Source: Deltaproteobacteria bacterium (GTDB taxonomy: Bacteria > Myxococcota_A > UBA796 > UBA2385). Taken from it: a stretch of 64,000 nucleotides of DNA. This document shows positions 57,419-64,000 of the stretch, in pieces; position 1 is the first letter of the stretch; each line of letters starts with the position of its first letter. The DNA lies in contig JAGYJW010000001.1 in assembly GCA_018401435.1 (NCBI GenBank), positions 1 to 64,000 on the forward strand. The letters run 5' to 3'. The notes under the pieces are model-generated. The model ran no database searches, was not told where the DNA came from, and saw only the letters and a program-made list of their open reading frames with translations. Position numbers and translations under genes: made by a program.

Positions 57419-57793
57419 ATGGATCCAGACCTCGCCCGGATCGCCGCAGACCGCATGGGTGGCCGCCTGCCCTTGCGGGCTGCCGTGATGGCCGTCGTCG
57501 CGCGCATTCCTGTTGGAAGGGTGCTGGGCTATGGCCAGGTGGCGGCCTTGATCGGCAGCCCGCGGGCCGCCCGGCAGGTGGGCTATGCCCTGGCCGCCTT
57601 GCGTCCGGAACAGGCCGATCCCGAGGGGCCGGGGCCCATACCCTGGTGGCGGGTGATCCGCTCTGACGGCAGCCTGGCCCACGCGGGTGACCCGGGCCGC
57701 CCCCTGTTGCAACGGGCCCTGCTGCAGGATGAAGGCGTGCCCTTCATTCAGGACAAGGTGCCCATGGCGACCCACCAGTGGCGCCCGGGCTGA
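57419..57793 (+). CDS. alkyltransferase-like protein (ATL), MGMT family
   Basis: 124 residues. The MGMT/ATL DNA-binding domain is evident: VMAVVARIPVGRVLGYGQVAALIGSPRAARQVGYALAAL (recognition helix with the Arg finger). In true methyltransferases the active site is PCHRV; here it is PWWRVI, so the acceptor Cys is replaced by Trp as in ATL proteins (usually PWHRV). ATLs bind O6-alkylguanine and hand it to nucleotide excision repair. It overlaps the start of the KdtA-LpxK gene by 16 bp. Confidence 0.88.
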   Translation: MDPDLARIAADRMGGRLPLRAAVMAVVARIPVGRVLGYGQVAALIGSPRAARQVGYALAALRPEQADPEGPGPIPWWRVIRSDGSLAHAGDPGRPLLQRALLQDEGVPFIQDKVPMATHQWRPG

Positions 57794-59796
57794 GCCCCGC
57801 CGATCGCCTGCTGGGTAGCCTCTTCTTCGCCCTCTGGCGGCTGGCGGGCTGCCTGGCCTGGCCGCTGCTGCTGCTGCTTCCGGCTGCCCGGCGCCACATC
57901 TTGCGGCTGCCCGGGCCCGAGCCCGGCTGGACCTGGGTGCATGGGGCCAGCGCGGGAGAGCACCAGGCGGCGCGCGCCCTGCTGGGGGCCCTGGACACAC
58001 CGGCCTGGGTGACGGCGAGCTCCTGGCGCACCCCCGTGGCCGGGAGCTTTCCGGCCCCCCTCGACCTGCCCTTTGTGGCCGAGGCCTGGATCCGCCATCA
58101 CCGGCCAGGGCGGCTGATTCTGGTGGAGGCCGAGCTGTGGCCGGGCTGGCTGGTGGCCTGTCGGCGCCTGGGTGTGCCGGTGGTGGTGGTGCAGGCCCGC
58201 GACAGCCGGGGCACGGCACGCTGGAAGGCCCTGCCGCCCTTGTGGCGCTGGTTGAGCGCGGGGCTGCGCTTCTTGCCCCAGGCAACGCTGGGCGATCTCA
58301 AGATCGCGGCCCCTCGGCCCCCGCCCTTGTGGCCCCGGGACCGGCCCACCGTGGTGGGTGCGAGCACCCAACAGGGCGACGAGGCGCGCCTGGTGGGGGC
58401 CTGGTTGAAGCTGGCGGCGCCCCGGCCCCGACTGGTGCTGGCGCCGCGCCAGCCCGCGCGTTTCGACGCGGTCGCCGCCTGGCTGGCGGGGCGGGGGCTG
58501 GCCTTTTCGCGAAGAAGCGCCGGTGCTGGGGCCGAGGCCGAGATCCTGCTGCTGGATGGGCTGGGGGAGCTGGCGGCGGCGCTGGAGTGTGCCGATGCGG
58601 CCTTTGTGGGCGGCAGCTTCGACCCCGCGGTGGGGGGCCACAGCCCGGCCGAGGCCTTCGCCGCGGGCTTGCCTGTGGTGGCCGGTCCCCACCGCGGCAG
58701 CAACCCCGCGGCCTGGGGTGCCGGCCGGTCCTTCCTCGTTGAAGATGAAGCCAGTGACTTCATCTTCGCGGAGGTGCTCAAGGGGGCCCTGGCTGCGGGT
58801 CGGCGGCCTTGTCCCGTCACGGATAGCGCTGCGCGGGTGGTCGCGGCCTTGCCTGCGCCCGTGGCCATCGCCGAGGTGCCGCAGCGTCCCGCGCTGGCTC
58901 CCCTGGTGCTCCCGGTGCGGTGGGCGGGCCAACAGCGCCGGGCCTGGCGCGGTCCACCCTTGCGGGCGCCCCTGCCGGTGATCAGCGTCGGCGGTCTGAG
59001 CGCGGGGGGCAGCGGCAAGACGCCGGCGGTGGGCTGGCTGGCCGCCCGGCTGCCGGGGGCGTGGGTGCTGGGCCGGGGCTACCGACGGGATCCGGCCGGG
59101 CCGACCCTGCGGGTGGGCATGCCCGGTGAGGCGCCCGCCCACGACCTGGGTGATGAGCTGGAGCTGCTGCGACGGCGGGGCATTCCCGTCCTCTCTTGCC
59201 CGGACCGCGTCGCCGGCGCGGTGGAGGCCGCCCGCCTGGGGGCCCGCCTGGTGCTGCTGGACGACGGCTTCCAGCACCGCCGGCTGGCCCGGGACTTCGA
59301 CCTGGTCTGCCTGGATGCCCGGTGGCCGGGGGGCGGTGGACCCATTCCGGTGGGCAGCGCACGCGAGCCGATCTCGGCCTTGGCCCGGGCAGATGGGCTC
59401 TGGTTGCACCATGCAGAATCGCAGATTGACTTGGGCGCTTCGATGGCCCGGACGGCGCCGTCCCAACCTCGGGTGCACGCTCGCTTGCATTGGACGGGGC
59501 TGCGCGGTCCCGATGGGCTGCAACCCTTCTCGGACCTGTCGGGGCCCCAGCCCGTGGCCCTGGGCATCGCCCGCCCCGAGGCCGTCTTGTGTGGTCTGCT
59601 GCGGCGGGGCCTTCACCCCAGCCCCCTGCGCCTGGTGGGCGACCACCGCGCCTTGGGATCCTTGCCCTCCGGCTGCATCCTCACGGAGAAGGACGCCGCG
59701 CGGCTGCCTGTGGGGGCCGACGTCCGGGTGATTGAGACCGCGCTGGTGGTGGAGGGGGGCGAGGCCCTGCTCGCGGCCATCGCTGCGAGACTCTGA
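57778..59796 (+). CDS. KdtA-LpxK fusion (Kdo transferase plus lipid A 4'-kinase)
   Basis: 672 residues; GTG start at 57778 inside the end of the ATL gene. Residues about 1-365 are a KDO transferase: HGASAGE with base Glu-61, VEAELWPGWL, TVVGASTQQGDEARL, FVGGSFDPAVGGHSPAEAFA and AGPHRGSN (the GT-B donor-site motifs). From about 370 an LpxK domain follows: SVGGLSAGGSGKTP (P-loop at about 403-414), LGRGYRRD, LDDGFQHRRLARDFDLVCLD and ILTEKDAARL. The two normally separate enzymes lie in one uninterrupted frame with no stop or restart, so a real fusion is likely. It would phosphorylate tetraacyldisaccharide and add Kdo. Confidence 0.88.
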   Translation: MAPGLSPADRLLGSLFFALWRLAGCLAWPLLLLLPAARRHILRLPGPEPGWTWVHGASAGEHQAARALLGALDTPAWVTASSWRTPVAGSFPAPLDLPFVAEAWIRHHRPGRLILVEAELWPGWLVACRRLGVPVVVVQARDSRGTARWKALPPLWRWLSAGLRFLPQATLGDLKIAAPRPPPLWPRDRPTVVGASTQQGDEARLVGAWLKLAAPRPRLVLAPRQPARFDAVAAWLAGRGLAFSRRSAGAGAEAEILLLDGLGELAAALECADAAFVGGSFDPAVGGHSPAEAFAAGLPVVAGPHRGSNPAAWGAGRSFLVEDEASDFIFAEVLKGALAAGRRPCPVTDSAARVVAALPAPVAIAEVPQRPALAPLVLPVRWAGQQRRAWRGPPLRAPLPVISVGGLSAGGSGKTPAVGWLAARLPGAWVLGRGYRRDPAGPTLRVGMPGEAPAHDLGDELELLRRRGIPVLSCPDRVAGAVEAARLGARLVLLDDGFQHRRLARDFDLVCLDARWPGGGGPIPVGSAREPISALARADGLWLHHAESQIDLGASMARTAPSQPRVHARLHWTGLRGPDGLQPFSDLSGPQPVALGIARPEAVLCGLLRRGLHPSPLRLVGDHRALGSLPSGCILTEKDAARLPVGADVRVIETALVVEGGEALLAAIAARL

Positions 59797-59833
59797 CCGC
59801 TCGCCCCGCAAGCCCAGGGGGATAGGCCGGCCC

Positions 59834-61239
59834 ATGCCTGTTGGACCCGCCTATCAGCCCGACCCCCGCTACCCCGACGCCGTGGGGGCCGCCCTTTGGG
59901 ACAAGGTGCGCCCGGCCGCCTTTCCCAAGGCGCTGTTGCGCTTTCGCAACGATCCGGTTGCCGCCAGCCTGGGGCTGGAGTCCCTGGACAGCGGCGAGTG
60001 GATCGACGCCTTCGCGCGCTTCGCCCCCCTGCCGGGCCAGCCGCCGCAGCCCCTGGCCCTGCGTTACCACGGCCATCAGTTCCAAAGCTACAACCCCAAT
60101 CTTGGCGATGGGCGAGGTTTCCTCTTCGCCCAGCTGCGCGAGGCCGGCAGCGGCCGCCTGTTGGACCTCACCACCAAGGGATCGGGCAGCACCCCGTGGT
60201 CTCGCGGCGGGGACGGCCGGCTCACGCTGCAAGGCGCGGTGCGGGAGATCCTGGCCGCCGCGCTGCTGGAGGCCCGCGGCGTGCCCACCTGCCGCATCCT
60301 CAGCGTCATCGAGACGGGCGAGCACCTGGAGCGCCACGACGAGCCCTCGCCCACCCGGGCCGGCGTGATGGTTCGTGTGCAGTGGTCGAGTGTGCGCTAT
60401 GGGAGCTTTCAACGCCTGGCCTGGGAGCGGGACCGCGCCACCATGCAGCGTCTCTTGGATTGGTGCGTCGAAGAGCTCTACCCCGAGCTGGCCGATGCAC
60501 TGGATCGGCCCGCCGCCCTGCTGGCTGCGGTCAGCCTGCGGGCCGCAGATACGCTGGCCGGCTGGATGTCGGCGGGCTTTGTGCATGGGGTGCTCAATAC
60601 CGACAATATGGACATCACCGGCGAGAGCTTCGACTACGGGCCCTTTCGCTTCTTGCCCACCTATGACCCCTCATTTGTGGCCGCCTACTTCGACCATGGC
60701 GGCCTCTACGCCTATGGGCGCCAGCCCCGGGCCGTCTTCTGGAATCTTCACCAGCTGGCCGAGGCCCTCGGCCTGTTGGGTGAGCCCAACAGCCTCGCCC
60801 GCGCCTTGGACGGCTTTGAGGCCCACTACCACCGCCGCTTGCGGGCCCGCACCCTGCACCGGCTGGGCTGGTCTCGGCCGGCGAGACCGCCGATCAGGCG
60901 CTGTTGGACACGGTCTTTGAGGCCCTGGCCCGCGCCCGCTTCCCCCTGGACCGCTTCTTCCACGACTGGTATGGCGGCGGGGCGGCCGCAGACCCGGGCG
61001 GACGTTTTGGCAGGCTCTATGGCGCCGGGTGGTTTGCCCCCGCCGCCGCCCTGCTGTCGGAACGGGCTCCCCTGAAGCCGGCCGCGGCGGCGGATCCCCA
61101 CTGGGCCGAAGACGCGCCCGTGAGCTTCGTCGACGACCACACCAAGGCCGTGTGGGCCGCGATCGCGGCGCGCGACGATTGGGGCGCTCTGCATGCCTCG
61201 GTGGCCGCCGCCCGGCGTGTGGGCGCCTTGCTCCTGTAG
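59834..61239 (+). CDS. selO: protein adenylyltransferase SelO (YdiU), frameshifted
   Basis: ATG 59834, 37 bp after the fusion gene. Pseudokinase-fold AMPylase; motifs ALRYHGHQFQSYNPNLGDGR, TKGSGSTPWSRGGDGRLTL, GVPTCRILSVI, HGVLNTDNMDITG (Asn and Asp of the active site) and DYGPFRFLPTYD. At about 60870 the frame moves one base; the C-terminal 120 residues (LLDTVFEALARARFPLDRFF ... DWYGGG) end at 61239. Total is about 468 residues, normal for bacterial SelO. Despite the name no TGA-encoded selenocysteine is present. Confidence 0.9.
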
Positions 61240-61249
61240 GCATCCGCTC

Positions 61250-61328
61250 TGATCCGTGGACCTGAAGGTCCACTGTTCCTACTCTCAAACAGGCTTGATC
61301 GGTAGACCTGAATATCCATTGATCCTAC
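61250..61328. repeat. pair of 33-bp imperfect direct repeats after selO
   Basis: Copies at 61250-61282 and 61296-61328 share about 27 of 33 bases (start TGATC, core GACCTGAA, end TCCTAC). The first contains a perfect 7-bp hairpin, GTGGACC/GGTCCAC with a TGAA loop (61256-61273). They may end the selO transcript or mark one edge of the decayed insertion zone that follows. Confidence 0.45.
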
Positions 61329-61482
61329 CCCAGCTCTGCGGTGTGTTTCGACCGTTCCCCGGCTCGTAGACACACGATGAAGCGCGGCCATGCTTGCCGG
61401 GACCTGTCGCTGCGATGGGTTGCCGAGAGGGGGGGAGCCTGGCGAGCGGGTCGTTAGTTCTGCCCGGGATCGGAGATCGGCA

Positions 61483-62645
61483 TCATGCGTCGCGGAGGAG
61501 CTCCATGACTTCGCGGAAGGGCCTTGCCTTCCTGCGCTTGAGGTTGTGGGTGAGCGGTCCGCCCGTCTGGGCGTTGGACAGGGCCTCGCCGTCTCGCAGC
61601 ACCCGGTGCCACGATGCGAACGAGGTTGTAGGCAATGAGCCGGAGGACGGCGAGTCTCGACCCAGGCCGTGCTTGACCCAGGCCGGGTGTCCTCGTTCCA
61701 TTGCGTCGAGGGTCAGAAACAGTCGTTCTCGATCCCCAGTGGGGCGGATGGCGGCCTGCACGCTGGCGTGAGTCTGTTCATGGCAGACTGGTGATGAAGC
61801 CGGCATCGATCACGGGCGGCTTTCCGGCCTTGACGATCGCGTTCGCTGACGCCAGACCTGCCGGTAGTCGCCTTCCATGCAGTCGCCCAGCTCGTCGATC
61901 CGGCCGAACTGTCGGTGCACCCGGGCCTTGTTGCGGACCTCCTGTCCGGCGTCCCCCGCCCGGCGGGGCGCATCGGTGCCCTGACCCATGACCATGACAG
62001 TCGCCGATGCAGCGCGCCCGCATTGCCTTGGCGGCGATGGGGGATCCCCGACACCGCCAGCATCATGAGGTTCTGGATGGTGACGAAGCCAGCATCCACC
62101 GAGACGCACTGGACCATGGCACGTCCATAGGCTCGAATCAGCTCCCGGACGAAGCCCTCGAACATCGGCGCTTCGCCGCGATGCGCCGGGATGACCACTG
62201 ATGCGGCCACCTTGGCGGCAGGCGACGTGCACGGCTCGGAGGGCCTTGACCAGGTGACCTTCCCCGTCGGCCCGGGTCCATGTCCGGCAGCTGAGGTTTC
62301 CGCTTGGCATCGGTGACCTTCGTCGCGGCGCCGAGCGCCTCGAGGCGGTCCGACGCGGGACGGCAATGCCGGTGGACTCCGGGTGCTTGAGCTCGCGGTC
62401 CGCGCCCAGGCACTTGTCGATACCTGAGATGCCGATCGCAGGGTCCACCTGCATGCGCTTGCTCAGCCGCTCCTGACTTGGTCCACGAGGACCGAGTCAG
62501 CCGCGGGGCTCAGCCGCCGGACCGTGTACAACGTCGTGTCCGTGGGCGAGCCGCGCCCGAAGCCCGGCCGACCGCCAGCTTCATGCCCAGGCGCTCGACA
62601 TCGCGCGCGTGCGGAGCCAACGGTCGGCCCAACACAAAGGTTGGA
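61483..62645 (-). pseudogene. decayed DDE-type transposase
   Basis: Pieces of a transposase appear in three reverse frames. In order: GSPTDTTLYTV and LVDQVRSG (about 62600-62465), VDPAIGISGIDKCLGADREL (about 62450-62390), HRGEAPMFEGFVRELIRAYG and VSVDAGFVTIQNLMMLAVSG (about 62190-62040, holding the catalytic Asp region), DYRQVWRQRT (about 61875), then GIENDCF/FLTLDAMERG and the C-terminal RKARPFREVMELLRDA ending 61483. This order matches a transposase family frequent in Deltaproteobacteria (D-T-T-L-Y start, DGK, ADAG, W-G-I-E-N-x-x-x-x-T-L-D end). Several shifts and an in-frame stop (61812-61810) make it inactive. Confidence 0.65.
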
Positions 62646-63290
62646 GCCCACCAGCTTGTGAACCCCGCGGGCTTGCGGGGTCCTGACGGTTGCCCACCGC
62701 TCGGGCGTGTTATCCCGCAGGAAGCGGGCGAGGGATTCAGGGTTCTTCTCTCAACGTCCTCCTGCTCGTGGTCTTCGGGCCGGCGGGTGGTGTTTGCTCA
62801 CCCAAGCTCTTCCTTCTCTCCGGCGGTGAATCTCTCGGATGAGGCAACCCCTGCCGCGATCAGCCGCAAAAAGCACGCCCAGCCCGAGCGGCGGGACCTC
62901 GACGGCTACGAGCTGGTTGGCGGTGGGCCGGAGGGACTACTGAGCAAGCCTGACTCTCAAAAAAGGTGCCAGGTGTCGCATGTTGCAGGTCATGCCCGTG
63001 CCTGGCCGGGTGGGCGGTGCTTCGGCGCAGAAGAGGCCTATGATCGGCATGCTGGCCGTTGCGGTCCCACTGGGGCCGTGGACCCGCGGTCGCAGGGCCG
63101 GGCGGCGCCGATGGGGGCCGCTCTGCTTCCTTGGTCGGACCCCCATCGGGGCAGACGGCCCATGGCGCGGCGCGTTGAGGCGAAGGATGAAGCCCGCGCA
63201 GTGCCGCTCGGAAGCGTCAACATGCGACACCTGGCACCTTTTACGGAACCGTCAACATGCGACACCTGGCACCTTTTCCTTTTCACTTTT
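62646..63290. other. non-coding stretch between transposase remnant and secreted-protein gene
   Basis: No convincing gene. It holds the 25-bp repeat set listed separately and, between the outer copies, a strong hairpin CCGATGGGGG (63108-63117) with CCCCCATCGG (63140-63149). Base composition is a little lower in G+C than the genes around, as expected for insertion debris. Confidence 0.45.
62961..63277. repeat. three identical 25-bp repeats, one inverted, two direct
   Basis: A 25-bp sequence beginning AAAAGGTGCCAGGTGTCG occurs at 62961-62985; its exact reverse complement occurs at 63218-63242 and again at 63253-63277 (35-bp period between the last two). The outer copies thus bound a segment of about 280 bp as inverted repeats around a 10-bp-stem hairpin. 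This looks like a REP-type or non-autonomous element, possibly moved by a transposase encoded elsewhere. No flanking duplication was identified. Confidence 0.6.
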
Positions 63291-63291
63291 G

Positions 63292-64000
63292 TTAGCGCCC
63301 CGCCCACACCCAGGCCGCCACACCCTCGCTGACATAGCCGTGGGCGGCCACCACGCTGTCGCGTTCGGCGGCGCTGGTGGTGTAGAAGTGGTTGGACGCG
63401 GCGCTGCTGAAGAGCCGGTAGAGGGGGACCGCGCCGCAGCGCTCGCTGGTGGCCACCCAACCCAAGACCAGCTCGGGGGCCACGCCCAGCTCGCAGCTGG
63501 CGGAGAGGGTCAGGAAGCGCCGGCCGCCTCCCTTGTCGCAGCGGTAGAGGGGGGCCAGGCCGGCGGTCTCCTCGCTGTAGACGAAGAAGTAGTCGCCGTT
63601 CTCGACGGATTGGCCCAAGCCTGCGGCCTCGCCGCTATCGGTGCCATAGACGTGGCCCAAGGCGCCATAGCTGCGGTAGATGTTGCGGCGGCAGCCGGCC
63701 AGCGCCCCCTCGTCGCAGGCGCCGTCGCAGTTGTCGTCGATGGCGTTGCAGGACTCCACCGGGGTCACGCAGGTGGGTGCGCAGATATCGGTACAGACCG
63801 CCGACCCGGTGCTGCCGCAGCTGGTGGTGCAGGCGCCGCCCGTCACGCAGGTGGAGGCCTGCTCACAGCCATTGGCCAGGGCGCCATCACAATCCCCCCA
63901 ACCCTCCTCACAGATATCCAGGACACAGAAGCTGTCTTCACAGGCCGCGCCCGCGTTGGGCACGACGCAGGTGCGGCCGCAGCCGCCGCAGTTGTTGGGG
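63292..64000 (-). CDS. secreted Cys-rich protein with MopE motif and DUF5648-like domain, N-terminus outside window
   Basis: Reverse-strand frame open from the right edge to TAA at 63294-63292. The visible N-terminal part is full of Cys (CGGCGRTCVVP ... CEDSFCVLDICEEGWGDC ... CTDICAPTC), giving a disulfide-rich stalk of EGF-like spacing. ESCNAIDDNCDGACDEG is a MopE-type metal-binding motif. The C-terminal domain, LYRCDKGGGRRFLTLSASCE and LYRLFSSAASNHFYTTSAAE ... GYVSEGVAAWVW, matches DUF5648 repeats of secreted bacterial proteins. Probably a surface protein; the start is beyond position 64000. Confidence 0.75.
   Translation of the reverse strand, partial: PNNCGGCGRTCVVPNAGAACEDSFCVLDICEEGWGDCDGALANGCEQASTCVTGGACTTSCGSTGSAVCTDICAPTCVTPVESCNAIDDNCDGACDEGALAGCRRNIYRSYGALGHVYGTDSGEAAGLGQSVENGDYFFVYSEETAGLAPLYRCDKGGGRRFLTLSASCELGVAPELVLGWVATSERCGAVPLYRLFSSAASNHFYTTSAAERDSVVAAHGYVSEGVAAWVWAGR

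Noticed and set aside
59834..61239. SelO as a selenoprotein
   Set aside because: No in-frame TGA with a downstream extension was found; the break near 60870 is a one-base frame change. Bacterial SelO generally lacks Sec.
62478..63332. 284-codon forward open frame in the insertion zone
   Set aside because: No homology pattern, crosses the 25-bp repeats and the hairpin, and runs into the antisense of the surface-protein gene.

Overview
The window is very G+C-rich (about 70% by eye) and looks like Myxococcota / former Deltaproteobacteria. Supporting signs are a MYXO-CTERM-type tail on an amidase (3996-5612), many secreted lipoproteins with Asp/Gly-rich linkers, MopE-like Cys/Asp motifs, a TIGR02147-type regulator, a Ser/Thr kinase, and lipid A genes of a Gram-negative outer membrane. 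No rRNA, tRNA or CRISPR array was recognised. The sequence carries an unusual number of apparent frameshifts (at least ten genes, one with a pair of compensating indels). This reads more like indel errors in a draft or metagenome assembly than mass gene decay; frameshifted genes are given with the coordinates of the whole reconstructed gene.

Layout. 1-9.7 kb: lipoprotein fragment, POT-type transporter, ATP-grasp remnant, amidase, then a CDGSH iron-sulfur protein followed 25 bp later by a DsbA/FrnE-like oxidoreductase whose first active-site cysteine codon is TGA (6396-6398), then a five-haem lipoprotein and a partner lipoprotein. 9.8-31.5 kb: nadA, Ser/Thr kinase, GNAT, an interrupted CotH-kinase/lectin protein carrying a 202-bp MITE-like insertion, a DTW-domain protein, ceramidase-like protein, hydrolase plus adenylate cyclase, trypsin-like protease, parvulin, DUF1615, thioredoxin-like lipoprotein and glutamate-cysteine ligase. 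31.6-45 kb: CpaE-like ATPase, lpxA with a Gfo/Idh oxidoreductase, envelope proteins, lpxB, a molybdopterin oxidoreductase, a P-type ATPase and a TIGR02147-lipoprotein pair. 47-61 kb: AsmA-like protein, GT-C glycosyltransferase, MsbA-like ABC exporter, a large coiled-coil protein, an alkyltransferase-like protein, a KdtA-LpxK fusion and SelO. 61.2-63.3 kb: a decayed insertion zone with a broken transposase and 25-bp inverted/direct repeats. The right edge cuts a MopE/DUF5648-like secreted protein.

How it fits together. Lipid A and outer-membrane biogenesis is the recurring theme (lpxA, gnnA-like, lpxB, AsmA-like, GT39/ArnT-like, msbA, kdtA-lpxK), interspersed with a large secretome of lipoproteins. 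The most notable item is the probable selenoprotein: an in-frame TGA replaces exactly the first Cys of the CPWC motif, reading frame and homology continue on both sides, and a perfect 6-bp hairpin with a GGTC apical loop lies 33 nt downstream, as expected for a bacterial SECIS. A nearby formate-dehydrogenase-like enzyme (40179-42186) uses an ordinary Cys at its molybdenum-ligand position, so selenocysteine use would not be inherited through the usual formate dehydrogenase here.
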